Source: Ferruginibacter sp.
GTDB lineage: Bacteria; Bacteroidota; Bacteroidia; Chitinophagales; Chitinophagaceae
Direction: 5' to 3'
NCBI GenBank assembly: GCA_025352625.1
Contig: JANXSR010000177.1
Coordinates: forward strand, 1-49,588
DNA: 49,588 nt
Shown: positions 16,275-25,719 of the stretch, one piece after another
How the letters are laid out: every line of letters starts with the position of its first letter
Position numbering within the stretch: the first letter of the stretch is position 1
Program-made: the position numbers and the translations under genes
Notes under the pieces: model-generated
The model's database searches: none
What the model was told of the DNA's origin: nothing
Seen by the model: the letters and a program-made list of their open reading frames with translations, nothing else

Positions 16275-19200
16275 TTGAAAAAAAATATTTTGCTTTTTAT
16301 TTTTTTGTTGAGCCTGCATTTAATTGCAACAGCACAAAAAAAGCAAAACCAGGTTTCTGCTGTTACGAGATGTTTTACAATGGAAAGGGTACAGCAATAT
16401 TTACATGCCACCCCTACAGCAAAATTACCCGTGCAGCAATCCTTATTTAAAACAGCAACAAAAAATACCGGCAACTTTCGTGGCACAGGCATAGAAGATA
16501 TTGTTTTGATACCGGTTATTTTTCACATTGTATTGCCTAATCCTTACACAATTACTGATGCGGTTGTTCAATCTCAAATTAATGAATTAAACCTTGCCTT
16601 TTCGGGATTGAATGCAGATAGTGCCAATGCTGTTAATTTTTATTCTGTTAGAGGGCACTCGGCTAAGATAAGGTTTGTGGCTGCAAAAAGAACTCCTTCG
16701 GGAACGCTGAGTAATGGAATTGACAGAATCAAAAGTTCAGTTGCCTCAAACGCAAATCTTGCCATTGATCCTATTAAAAGAACTTCACTTGGAGGAGCAG
16801 ATGCATGGGACCCGGCTTCTTATCTTAATTTTTGGGTTGGCAATGATGTAAGCGGCAAACATGTGTTGGGCTATGCACAATTCCCAGGGTCTGGCTTTGT
16901 GGCTGATGATGGCGTATTTTGCCATCAACAAAGTTCTGGTATTAGCAGCTGCAACATCAACACCTATAACAAGGGTAGAACAATTGTGCATGAAGTAGGA
17001 CATTATTTTGGCTTGTATCATATTTGGGGCGATGAAGATGAATGTTCGGGAGATGATTTTAGATCTTTATCTGAGGCTGGTTCAAATGTTGTTTTACCCG
17101 CCCATTTATTTAATATGTCCGGACAGGGAAATACAGGCACTGACATAGGTGACACACCTAACCAGGGTGCAAACACAACCTCTTGCCTTTCTGGAACTGT
17201 AACAGATGGCTGCGCCTCTGCAGGGCCGGGAAAAATGTATCAAAACTACATGGACTATACCCCTGATAATTGTTACAGCCTTTTTACAAATAAACAGGTT
17301 GAACGTATGGAGTGGATAGTAGACAACCAGCGTAGCGGCTTTAAAAATTCTTTGGGTGGCACAGCTCCAGCAGGTGCTATCACACTAGATGTTTCACCAT
17401 ACGAATCTGTAAATCCAGGAGGCATAGAAGCTATTGGTTGTTCCTCTTTTGAATACCCTTCTGTATTTGCCTGTCCTGGTTCTATTATTCCAAAAATTAG
17501 AATTAAGAATAATGGCACTCAGGCCGTCAAGTCGGTAACTGTTGGATTAAAAATAAATGGCGTGGATCAACTACCTGTAACTATTTCAATTGCCGGTGCT
17601 GGCCTGGCTTTTGGAGAAACAAAGGTGGTAAGTTTTCCATTGACTAGTATATTAAACGGAACCTATAACTTTAAATTTTACACCTATAATGTTAATGGTG
17701 CAGGTAATGATCTTGTAACTTCTAACGATACATTAACCAGTACTTTAAGCATTGTAAATGGCAGTTCCTTACCTGTCTTGGAAGGGTTTGAAAGCCTGCC
17801 TTTTCCATCATTAAAATGGTCAGTATTTAATCCTGACGGAGATGCTACCTGGACAAGGTTTAACAGCGGCAGTACCAGCAGTTCATCTATATTTATCGAT
17901 AATTTTAGTAAAAACACTACTGGGTTACTTGATGAGCTGCGTACGCCTAAATTTTTATTACCTACCACCGATTCCGTTATTATCAGTTTTGACCTGGCAC
18001 ATAAAAATTATCCGGGTTTAAATGATCAGTTAAGCATACTGGTATCCAATGATTGTGGAACCACCTGGACGACTGTTTACTCAAAATCGGGTAACGCATT
18101 AGCAACAGCAGGTTCTACAACTTTGGGGTATTTATCTCCAGATGCTGGCGATTGGAAAAATCAAAAAATAACGATCGGTGGAGGCTTGGTTTCAACGGGC
18201 CAAATTGTAGTTGCTATAAGAAACACAGGCGATTATGGCAATAATATTTTCATTGACAATATAAATATTTACAAACAAAACAATAGGGATATTTCAGCTT
18301 CGGCAATTATTAGTCCTGGTGGTTTTGAATGTTCAAATAACATCAGTGTACCTCAAATTGAAGTATCCAATAATGGTTTGAAAGCTGTTACCCGTTTTAA
18401 AGTAGGCTATATAATAAATAACGAAAATGCAGTCTACAAACAATTTGTACAAACCCTGGCTCCCGGCGCAAAAACAACCGTTACCCTTGCACCTTTGGCC
18501 GTAGTAAAAGACACCAACACATTCAAAGTATTTACTGCTGATCCGGAAAGTGCTTCTGGAACGGGTGATGAAAACAATATAAATGATACGCTGGGTAAAA
18601 ATTTTATCCTTAATAAAAATGTTGAAGCTCCATTAACAGAGGGATTTGAAAACAACACTTTCCCCCCTTCAAACTGGGCAATTATAAATGGTGGTGTAAC
18701 AAAAGCATGGGTAAAAAAGTCTCCGGGAAATAACAGCGGGTTTGCTGCATTTATTGATAATTTTTCGGAGAACAATTATGGACAGATTGATATTTTAAAA
18801 ACGCCCGCAATAAATATTTCAGGAGCGGCAGGTGCTGTAATTTCTTTTGATCTGGCACATAAAAACTATCCTGGCTTCAACGATGAATTAGTTGTAAAGG
18901 TTTCTACAGATTGTGGAAATACCTTTTCAATTGTATACGATAAAGCTGGTGAAAGCCTGGCTACTGCAGGTTCTTCAAACATACCTTATACCAGGCCGCT
19001 ATCTGGTGATTGGAAAACTCAATCCATAACATTGGATGCTGCTACAGTTGCTGCTGGAACAATTATTGTTGCGTTTGAAAATATATCTGATAATGGAAAT
19101 AATGTTTTTCTTGACAACATTCATATTTCAAAACTATATAAAAGAGACCTGAAACTGGTTACCGTAAAACAACCAGTTTCCGTTAATTGCAGCACTGGCC

Positions 19201-20306
19201 CAATAGAACCAATTGTAACTGTAGCAAATAATGGCATCGATACTGTTACCGCATTTAATATTTCTTATACGCTGGATAATGGGCCTGTGGTTACTAAAGT
19301 AATAACAGGAATTTTATTATCCCCAGGCAAGCAAATAGATATTAAGCTGAATGCTTTAAATGGTAATGTTGGAAGCCACACATTTACCGTATTTACTTTT
19401 GAACCTGTAACGTTAAGTGGCACCGGCGACCTAAATACTTTCAACGATTCATTGCGTATGGTGTTTGTAGTAGTAGGTTTACAGGCAACTTTACCGCTTG
19501 TTGAAGATTTCGAGGGCACTAATTTCCCTCCGTTAAATTGGGGTATTGTTGTTAATCCTGATAGTGAAACTACGTGGCTAAGATCTACAGCTGCTGCCGT
19601 TAAAGGTGTTGCTTCAATGGAGATAAATAATTTTACTTCTTCGGTAAGTAATGCTACAAACAAATTTATTTCGCCTGTAATTTCCAACAGCAATAAAAAT
19701 GATTCTGTTTTTGTGTCTTTTGATCTGGCTTATAAACAAGGCAGCACTTATCCAGGTTCTACTGTGTTTCCTTTAGATACATTAGAGGTGCAGGTAACAA
19801 AAGATTGTGGTGCTACTTACAATACTGTATGGAAGAAATGGGGCGAAAATTTGCAAACAGTAAATGATCCAAACTCGCCGGTTTTAGCTTCTTTTATTCC
19901 ACAAAAAAATAATTGGAAAAATATTCAGATTTACCTCTCTCCCTTTGTTGGTAAAGATAATTTTCAGGTTTACCTGGTTGCCAAAAGCAACAAACAAAAT
20001 AATATATGGATAGACAATTTAAATGTTTATGCCAAAATATTACCGCAAAAGTTAAAAGAGCAGGGGTACCTTATTTATCCAAATCCGTTTAATAATAATT
20101 TTCTTATTCACCATTATGGCACTCCTGTTAACTTAAAAGCTGTCGAGGTTTATAATTCAACAGGTCAGTTAGTTTGGGATAAAAGATACAACGGCAATGC
20201 ACCAACTGAGATAACTGTTAATATTGCTAAATATGCCGGTGGTGTTTATATGCTTAAATTATTTTATACTAATAAAACGATTCAGCAAAAAATTGTAAAG
20301 CAATAA
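16275..20306 (+). CDS. secreted M43 metalloprotease with repeated adhesin-like modules and a type IX sorting domain
   Basis: The preferred start is a TTG at 16275, which places a normal signal peptide (KKNILLFIFLLSL, ending ATAQ) at the N-terminus. The only other candidates upstream, such as the TTG at 16176, are also not ATG. The catalytic domain has HEVGHYFGLYH, the HEXXHXXGXXH zinc motif of the pappalysin/cytophagalysin (M43) family, and a following Met-turn in QNYMDYTPD. After it come three copies of a choice-of-anchor J module (EGFESLPFP, EGFENNTFPPSNW, EDFEGTNFPPLNW). They alternate with CARDB-like segments containing VSNNGLKAVT and VANNGIDTVT. The last 80 residues (IYPNPFNN to QQKIVKQ) form a type A T9SS C-terminal domain, so the protein should cross the outer membrane and remain at or leave the cell surface. 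Confidence 0.93.
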   Translation: MKKNILLFIFLLSLHLIATAQKKQNQVSAVTRCFTMERVQQYLHATPTAKLPVQQSLFKTATKNTGNFRGTGIEDIVLIPVIFHIVLPNPYTITDAVVQSQINELNLAFSGLNADSANAVNFYSVRGHSAKIRFVAAKRTPSGTLSNGIDRIKSSVASNANLAIDPIKRTSLGGADAWDPASYLNFWVGNDVSGKHVLGYAQFPGSGFVADDGVFCHQQSSGISSCNINTYNKGRTIVHEVGHYFGLYHIWGDEDECSGDDFRSLSEAGSNVVLPAHLFNMSGQGNTGTDIGDTPNQGANTTSCLSGTVTDGCASAGPGKMYQNYMDYTPDNCYSLFTNKQVERMEWIVDNQRSGFKNSLGGTAPAGAITLDVSPYESVNPGGIEAIGCSSFEYPSVFACPGSIIPKIRIKNNGTQAVKSVTVGLKINGVDQLPVTISIAGAGLAFGETKVVSFPLTSILNGTYNFKFYTYNVNGAGNDLVTSNDTLTSTLSIVNGSSLPVLEGFESLPFPSLKWSVFNPDGDATWTRFNSGSTSSSSIFIDNFSKNTTGLLDELRTPKFLLPTTDSVIISFDLAHKNYPGLNDQLSILVSNDCGTTWTTVYSKSGNALATAGSTTLGYLSPDAGDWKNQKITIGGGLVSTGQIVVAIRNTGDYGNNIFIDNINIYKQNNRDISASAIISPGGFECSNNISVPQIEVSNNGLKAVTRFKVGYIINNENAVYKQFVQTLAPGAKTTVTLAPLAVVKDTNTFKVFTADPESASGTGDENNINDTLGKNFILNKNVEAPLTEGFENNTFPPSNWAIINGGVTKAWVKKSPGNNSGFAAFIDNFSENNYGQIDILKTPAINISGAAGAVISFDLAHKNYPGFNDELVVKVSTDCGNTFSIVYDKAGESLATAGSSNIPYTRPLSGDWKTQSITLDAATVAAGTIIVAFENISDNGNNVFLDNIHISKLYKRDLKLVTVKQPVSVNCSTGPIEPIVTVANNGIDTVTAFNISYTLDNGPVVTKVITGILLSPGKQIDIKLNALNGNVGSHTFTVFTFEPVTLSGTGDLNTFNDSLRMVFVVVGLQATLPLVEDFEGTNFPPLNWGIVVNPDSETTWLRSTAAAVKGVASMEINNFTSSVSNATNKFISPVISNSNKNDSVFVSFDLAYKQGSTYPGSTVFPLDTLEVQVTKDCGATYNTVWKKWGENLQTVNDPNSPVLASFIPQKNNWKNIQIYLSPFVGKDNFQVYLVAKSNKQNNIWIDNLNVYAKILPQKLKEQGYLIYPNPFNNNFLIHHYGTPVNLKAVEVYNSTGQLVWDKRYNGNAPTEITVNIAKYAGGVYMLKLFYTNKTIQQKIVKQ

Positions 20307-20321
20307 AATATTTTTTTGTAA

Positions 20322-20362
20322 AAAACAAAAGGCTGCCAACAATAAGCAGCCTCTTTTGTTTT
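20322..20362 (+). terminator. intrinsic terminator of the metalloprotease gene
   Basis: Arms AAAACAAAAGGCTGC (20322-20336) and GCAGCC-TCTTTTGTTTT (20346-20362) pair with a 2-base bulge and a 9-base loop. It begins 16 bases after the stop codon and ends in a T-rich arm. Confidence 0.8.
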
Positions 20363-20386
20363 AAAGGTGTACCTCTAGTACCTTTG
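20355..20386 (+). promoter_or_regulatory. Bacteroidota-type promoter for mqnE
   Basis: TTTG at 20355-20358 and TACCTTTG at 20379-20386 are separated by 20 bases. The -33 element lies inside the right arm of the preceding terminator. The transcript would start near 20393, leaving a leader of only about 9 bases before the ATG at 20402. Confidence 0.6.
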
Positions 20387-20401
20387 CAAAAAATAATATA
20401 A

Positions 20402-21571
20402 ATGAATACTTCAATAGATACTTTAATAACTACTACTACCGATACCGACCTTAAAAAAATAGCCGAAAAAGTAAAGCAACAAATGAGAATTTCTGATGAG
20501 GAAGGTATACTGCTATTTGAAAAAGGCAGCCTGCCATTTGTTGGAGCACTTGCCAATTTTATAAGAGAAAGATTACACGGCGACACCACTTATTTTAACC
20601 GCAATTTTCATATTGAGCCCACCAATGTTTGTGTGTTCAGTTGTAAATTCTGTTCCTACTCACGCTTATATGCTAAAAAAGAAGAAGGCTGGGAATTGAG
20701 TATTGACCAAATGCTGGATATTGTAAAAACCTATGATGGTAAACCAATTACCGAAGTACATATTGTTGGCGGCGTACATCCAAAAATGAATATGGCTTAT
20801 TTTATTGAGTTGATGCAAAAAATAAAAGCCCACCGTCCGGATTTGCATGTAAAAGCTTTTACAGCAGTAGAATTAGACTATATGTTTCGCAAGGCAAAAC
20901 TAACGGTAGAAGAGGGTATGAAACAATTACATGACGCAGGTTTGGATAGTTTGCCGGGGGGCGGTGCAGAAATATTTGCACCAGAAATTAGAGAACAAAT
21001 ATGTGCCGACAAAGTTGATGGTGCTGGTTGGTTACAGATACATGAAACAGCCCATAACCTTGGCATGCACACCAATGCCACCATGTTATATGGACACATT
21101 GAAAAATATGAACACCGCATTGACCACATGAGGAGATTAAGAGAACTACAGGATAAAACAGGAGGATTCAATACCTTCATTCCCCTTAAGTTTCGTAACC
21201 AGGATAATGACATGAGCTATGTTACAGAATCAACCATTACAGAAGATATGAGACTGTATGCCATTGCAAGAATTTATCTTGATAATTTCCCTCACCTGAA
21301 AGCTTACTGGCCAATGCTTGGCAGAGACAATGCACAGTTGAGTTTATCTTTTGGCGTAAATGATATTGATGGCACCATTGATGATTCTACAAAAATTTAT
21401 TCAATGGCGGGCAGCGAAGAACAAACGCCTGCCATGAGTACAGAGCAACTGGTTAACCTTATCAAACAGGTAAAAAGAAAACCTGTTGAGAGAGATACCT
21501 TGTACAACGTGGTAAAGGATTATACCAATGCCAACTTTGATGAAACCTTATTTAATGCACAATTGAATTAA
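20402..21571 (+). CDS. mqnE: aminodeoxyfutalosine synthase (radical SAM)
   Basis: This 389-residue radical SAM enzyme belongs to the futalosine route to menaquinone. It joins the chorismate-derived enolpyruvyl benzoate to the adenosyl part of SAM, releasing CO2 and giving aminofutalosine. The iron-sulfur cluster motif CVFSCKFC holds Cys77, Cys81 and Cys84 (CX3CX2C). The blocks HIVGGVHPKM, DSLPGGGAEIFAPEIR and FIPLKFRNQDNDM are characteristic of MqnE and separate it from the related MqnC and CofH proteins. Length is normal. It is followed after eight bases by a YpdA-like reductase gene, probably in one operon. The other mqn genes are not in the window. Confidence 0.93.
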   Translation: MNTSIDTLITTTTDTDLKKIAEKVKQQMRISDEEGILLFEKGSLPFVGALANFIRERLHGDTTYFNRNFHIEPTNVCVFSCKFCSYSRLYAKKEEGWELSIDQMLDIVKTYDGKPITEVHIVGGVHPKMNMAYFIELMQKIKAHRPDLHVKAFTAVELDYMFRKAKLTVEEGMKQLHDAGLDSLPGGGAEIFAPEIREQICADKVDGAGWLQIHETAHNLGMHTNATMLYGHIEKYEHRIDHMRRLRELQDKTGGFNTFIPLKFRNQDNDMSYVTESTITEDMRLYAIARIYLDNFPHLKAYWPMLGRDNAQLSLSFGVNDIDGTIDDSTKIYSMAGSEEQTPAMSTEQLVNLIKQVKRKPVERDTLYNVVKDYTNANFDETLFNAQLN

Positions 21572-21579
21572 TAAGCACT

Positions 21580-22539
21580 ATGAAAGCAGCATTAGATGTC
21601 ATCATAATTGGTGCAGGCCCCATTGGATTATCCTGTGCACTCGAAGCAAAGAAAAAAGGATTAAATTATTTGATTATTGAAAAAGGTACGCTGGTAAATT
21701 CATTATACAATTACCCCGTAAACATGACCTTTTTTTCAACCTCCGAAAAACTGGAAATTGGCGGTGTTCCTTTTGTAAGTAATAATATTAAACCAACCAG
21801 GAACGAATCGTTGGAATATTACCGCAGGGTTACCATTGCTGCTAACCTAAATCTTCACCTGTTTGAGGAAGTGACAAGTGTTACCAGGAAAAATTATGGT
21901 TTTGAAGTAATGACTTCCAAAAAAAATTATTCTGCTGACAATGTAATAATTGCCAGTGGTTTTTACGACCTACCCTATTTGCTAAATGTACCTGGTGAAC
22001 AATTACCAAAAGTAACGCACTATTATAAAGATCCGCATTTTTATGCTTTTCAAAAAGTGCTTGTTGTGGGTGCCAGCAATTCGGCTGTGGATGCAGCTTT
22101 GGAGACTTATCGCAAGGGCGCTGAAGTAACTATGGTGATAAGAAATAAAGAAGTTGGCGAACGAGTGAAATATTGGGTAAGGCCGGATATTATAAATCGC
22201 ATTGAGGAAGGCTCCATTAAAGCTTATTACAATGCTACCATAACAGCTATTCGTGATAATGAAGTTGACATTAATACGCCGCAGGGTCTGGTAACAATTC
22301 CGAATGATTGGGTAATTGCCATGACGGGATACCAGCCTGATCTTTCTTTTTTAGAAAAATTGGGAATTCAATTATCTGAAGATGAAACAAGAAAACCCTT
22401 TTACAATAACGATACCCACGAGACCAACGTAAGAGGTATTTATCTTGCTGGTGTAATTTGTGGCGGCATGGATACCCACAGTTTATTTATTGAAAATTCA
22501 AGGGAACATGCTGTAAAGATTATTGAAAACATGTTATAA
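21580..22539 (+). CDS. ypdA: YpdA-family FAD-dependent reductase (putative bacillithiol disulfide reductase)
   Basis: This 319-residue flavoprotein has an N-terminal FAD Rossmann motif GAGPIG (residues 11-16) and a second, NAD(P)H-binding motif GASNSAVD near residue 165. The segment NSLYNYPVNMTFFSTSEKLEIGGVPFV is a strong family signature. YpdA (Bdr) reduces oxidised bacillithiol with NADPH. Bacillithiol synthesis genes are known in many Bacteroidota, but none lie here, so the substrate is inferred. Like other YpdA proteins it lacks the CXXC pair of thioredoxin reductases. Eight bases separate it from mqnE, which implies cotranscription. Confidence 0.88.
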   Translation: MKAALDVIIIGAGPIGLSCALEAKKKGLNYLIIEKGTLVNSLYNYPVNMTFFSTSEKLEIGGVPFVSNNIKPTRNESLEYYRRVTIAANLNLHLFEEVTSVTRKNYGFEVMTSKKNYSADNVIIASGFYDLPYLLNVPGEQLPKVTHYYKDPHFYAFQKVLVVGASNSAVDAALETYRKGAEVTMVIRNKEVGERVKYWVRPDIINRIEEGSIKAYYNATITAIRDNEVDINTPQGLVTIPNDWVIAMTGYQPDLSFLEKLGIQLSEDETRKPFYNNDTHETNVRGIYLAGVICGGMDTHSLFIENSREHAVKIIENML

Positions 22540-22606
22540 AAGTAAACTGGATAGCTCTTCTGATTTACCAATAAAATAAATGATGACTAAAATAATTTTT
22601 TATTCC

Positions 22607-23086
22607 TTAAAAAATATATGCCATCATCACCTCATCTACAAAAAGTTCTTTGCTTTTTAAGTGTGTATATTTTCTCAAAATCCCTTCTTTCTCAAAACCA
22701 GCCTTCTGATAAAGAGAGATTGCCTGTTCGTTATTGATGGCTACGCTTAGCTCAATGCGCAAAAATCCAAGTTTACCTGCCAGTGCAATTATTTCGTTCA
22801 TCATTTTTTTACCCTCGCCTCTTCCGGCAAATACAGGATCAATTGCCAATCCTCCTAAATAAACAATATGGTCACTTCTGTACTGTAGAGAAATTAATTT
22901 AAACATTCCAATCTGCTGATCATTGTTGCTATAAATATACAGAAGCTCCTGTTCAATCAATGCTTTATAAATAGGTTCAAAGTTATCAGCATCCATTAAT
23001 TCATATAATAAAAACGGATTAACCTGTGGATGCATATACAATCCATAAATAAAATTAAAATCATTTGTACCAGCCTTTCGGGTCAT
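22607..23086 (-). CDS. GNAT-family N-acetyltransferase
   Basis: This 159-residue single-domain protein shows the GNAT fold. The acetyl-CoA pyrophosphate loop is in GRGEGKKMMNEI, just after the strand VYLGGLAIDPVF. The C-terminal part has ELSVAINNEQAISLYQKAGF, the usual motif B pattern. It would transfer an acetyl group from acetyl-CoA to an amine, but the substrate cannot be read from the sequence. It converges on ypdA and diverges from the START-domain gene. There is no signal peptide, so it should act in the cytoplasm. Confidence 0.88.
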   Translation of the reverse strand: MTRKAGTNDFNFIYGLYMHPQVNPFLLYELMDADNFEPIYKALIEQELLYIYSNNDQQIGMFKLISLQYRSDHIVYLGGLAIDPVFAGRGEGKKMMNEIIALAGKLGFLRIELSVAINNEQAISLYQKAGFEKEGILRKYTHLKSKELFVDEVMMAYIF

Positions 23087-23319
23087 ACTATTTTTTTAAA
23101 AGCAAATATCTTAAACTTTTATCGCTCTAAAATATTTTTATACAACTTACCTTATTCTTAATTTTTACTTTGTTGGTATTATCACTCTTTTCTTACTTCT
23201 TCCATTAACATATAATTTTCATCAATGCATCGTACCTTGCTCTGCACAGATTAGCCACAAAGATTCAAGCAATATATGTAACCGGCTTTGGCAAACCATA
23301 TTTTAAAATCAGGAGAACT

Positions 23320-23970
23320 ATGAAATTCAGACCTTATTATATTTTAGTACTTATTTGTTTACTGCTTCAAACAACAGCACAATGCCAGGAAGACTGGAAA
23401 CTGAAGAAAGATAAAAATGGCATTAAAGTATATTCCCGCAAAACACCTAATTTTAAGTTTGATGAATTAAAAGTGGACTGTATATTTGAAGGCAAAATGT
23501 CGCAACTGGCAGCGGTAATTTTAGATGTAAACAACCAGTACCAATGGGTATATAAAACCGCCAAATCTGAATTACTCAAACAGGTTACTGATGCTGATCT
23601 TTTTTACTATTCTGAAATTGAATGCCCCTGGCCATTTGATAACAGGGATTTGATAGCACGAATGACCATTACACAAAATACTTCCACCAAAATTTTAAGT
23701 ATCGTAGCTAAAAGTGTTGATGACTATTTACCCCATAAAAAAAATCTTGTAAGGGTTAAATATTCAAGTGCCCTTTGGACTATTACTCCTTTAAGCAATG
23801 TTCAATTTAAAGTTGAATATAAAATACAAATTGATCCCGGAGATGGTGTGCCGGCATGGATTTTAAATATGTTCGCCACCAATGGCCCTTACGAATCTTT
23901 TAAAAATCTGAAAGACAAAATAATGCTTCCAGCATATGCTGCTGCAAAATTTCCTTTTATAACAGATTAA
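23320..23970 (+). CDS. secreted START-domain (SRPBCC) lipid-binding-like protein
   Basis: This 216-residue protein has a signal peptide ending near residue 22 (AQCQ) and then a single START-type domain. Typical segments are WKLKKDKNGIKVYSRK at the start, WVYKTAKSELLKQV, YSEIECPWPFDNRDLI and the C-terminal helix DGVPAWILNMFATNGPYESFKNLKDKI. Bacterial START proteins bind hydrophobic ligands in a deep cavity; the ligand here is unknown. It is exported and likely periplasmic. The start has AGGAGA seven bases upstream, one of the few Shine-Dalgarno-like sites in this window, where most genes have none. Confidence 0.88.
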   Translation: MKFRPYYILVLICLLLQTTAQCQEDWKLKKDKNGIKVYSRKTPNFKFDELKVDCIFEGKMSQLAAVILDVNNQYQWVYKTAKSELLKQVTDADLFYYSEIECPWPFDNRDLIARMTITQNTSTKILSIVAKSVDDYLPHKKNLVRVKYSSALWTITPLSNVQFKVEYKIQIDPGDGVPAWILNMFATNGPYESFKNLKDKIMLPAYAAAKFPFITD

Positions 23971-24379
23971 ATAATTTCAGTACTTAGTGCCTATTAAGGA
24001 AAATTATTTAAGCATAAAAATAATAGTTTGAAAGCTTTTAAGCTGTTGTTAGATGTTGCTGATTGTTAAAAACGGAATTTTATAAACTTACAAAACATCA
24101 TCCGGTGAAAGAAAGCGGCCTGTGAAACGCCTCCTCTATTATCATGTGCAAACGATATAATAATATTTAGCTGCATAAAAAATCCTTTTTAAAAACCATT
24201 ATGATATAAAATAAAATTTATTTATATTTATACTGCTCTTATTATTTGACATATTTTTTTATCAGCCATAGCGGCTTTGCTACGTTTTAAAATCCCATTT
24301 TTTATGAATAACTGGTACCCCATGCTGGCTATTCCATTTTAAAAGCAAACGAATATTATTTACGCTTAACCTTTTTATT
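23971..24379. other. 409-base intergenic region with no recognisable feature
   Basis: It separates the START-domain gene from the subtilase gene. It is strongly AT-rich, with a short AGCTT/AAGCT inverted repeat near 24050 and a small TAGC/GCTA hairpin near 24270. I found no tRNA, full consensus promoter or convincing small gene. Confidence 0.5.
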
Positions 24380-25696
24380 ATGAAAAAGTTTTTATTGTAT
24401 ATAATGCTGGTAGCAGCTATTGGAGGATGTAAGCAACACAAACTGGTAGATAATAATAAAGATGGTATAATTCCGAACCAGTACATTGTATTTATGAGTG
24501 ATGCTTTTGAGCAACCGGTAATCAAGAGTCGCATTAATGATGCTGACAGAGAAAAACAGAAAGAAAAAAATAAAGCGGCAAGGGAGGCTAAAGAAAAAAA
24601 TGTGGTAAAGTATTTAAAAAGCAAGGGCATTGATGGAGCAAAATTAAAGACCTTATTTGCTGATATCAGGGTAGGTGCGATAGTAAATATGAGCGAAGCG
24701 GAAGCCGAAATTGTTATTGCAGATAAAGCTAATGTTGATACGGTTATACAAGATGTAACCATTCAAATAAATCCCATTCAGCAAACTGACCCTTCTATAA
24801 AAATTAATCCCATTCAACAATGGGAATCTCCTGTAGTTCCGGCAGCTCAAATAAATCCTATCCAGCAATCCGATGCATTACAACTTCGTTACGATATTGA
24901 TCCAGCCAATCATGAAACCAAAGCGTTGTTAATGGCTGGCGGCTTTACAAATGGTACCGGTAGAACAACAGTACTGTGGTTTTTAGATACCGGTATTGAT
25001 CCCGCTAACCCTTATTTAAATGTGAACGCTGCACTCGGTGCTTCATTTATTGTTTCGGAACCCACTACGCAAGATTTTTACGGCCATGGAACTTTCTGTG
25101 CCGGTGTAGCGGCAGGCAAACCAATTGGTATTGCACCACAAATACACATTGGTGTTGCAGAAGGGGCAACTGTAGTACCGGTTAAAGTATTGGATAAAAC
25201 CGGAACAGGATCATGGGGCTCTGTTATTGCCGGACTGAATTATGTTGCCAAGGTTAGCCATGCCGGAGATGTAGTTAATTTAAGCCTTGGAGCTTACGAT
25301 GCAAGAAATCAGGATTGCTATTTTCCAGGGTTGACACGTGCCATCAATAATGTTACCTCCAACGGCGTATTTGTAACCTTATCAGCTGGCAATGATGCCG
25401 GTAATGCACAATGTAACCGGCCCGGATGTATAAATGGAACAAATATATTTACAGCCTCGTCTATTAATGCAGATAAAACCTGTGCTCCATATGCCAATTT
25501 TGGGCCATCGGTTGATTATGTAACCGTAGGGTCACGAGTCTTCTCCTTATGGATTGGCAATTCCTTTATAATGGCTTCCGGCACATCCATATCGAGTGCT
25601 GTATTGGCGGGGATTATTTATGCAAGAGCAGCGCCGCCGGCATCAGGTGGTACAGTTTCCTGCATGACGCCACCGGTTACCAGTGCGGTTCGTTAA
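24380..25696 (+). CDS. lipoprotein subtilisin-like serine protease (S8) with inhibitor-type pro-region
   Basis: This 438-residue protease begins with a lipoprotein signal peptide (AAIGGC, Cys17). Residues of about 33-125 look like an I9-type inhibitor pro-domain (NQYIVFM then a basic helix and VGAIVNMSEAEAEIV). A linker at 128-165 holds three copies of INPIQQ (130-135, 142-147, 158-163). The catalytic domain contains Asp203 in FLDTGID, His236 in GHGTFCAGVAAG, the oxyanion Asn338 in SAGNDAG and Ser403 in SGTSISSA, so it should be active. It ends soon after the catalytic domain, with no T9SS domain. As a lipoprotein it would be anchored to a membrane facing the periplasm or outside. It is transcribed alone and followed by a strong terminator. 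Confidence 0.93.
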   Translation: MKKFLLYIMLVAAIGGCKQHKLVDNNKDGIIPNQYIVFMSDAFEQPVIKSRINDADREKQKEKNKAAREAKEKNVVKYLKSKGIDGAKLKTLFADIRVGAIVNMSEAEAEIVIADKANVDTVIQDVTIQINPIQQTDPSIKINPIQQWESPVVPAAQINPIQQSDALQLRYDIDPANHETKALLMAGGFTNGTGRTTVLWFLDTGIDPANPYLNVNAALGASFIVSEPTTQDFYGHGTFCAGVAAGKPIGIAPQIHIGVAEGATVVPVKVLDKTGTGSWGSVIAGLNYVAKVSHAGDVVNLSLGAYDARNQDCYFPGLTRAINNVTSNGVFVTLSAGNDAGNAQCNRPGCINGTNIFTASSINADKTCAPYANFGPSVDYVTVGSRVFSLWIGNSFIMASGTSISSAVLAGIIYARAAPPASGGTVSCMTPPVTSAVR

Positions 25697-25719
25697 AAAG
25701 GATAATTAATATTAAAATT

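Noticed and set aside
24764..24872. Repeats in the subtilase linker as a CRISPR or DNA repeat
   Set aside because: The repeats are in frame, only three in number, of unequal spacing and conserved as peptide, not as DNA.
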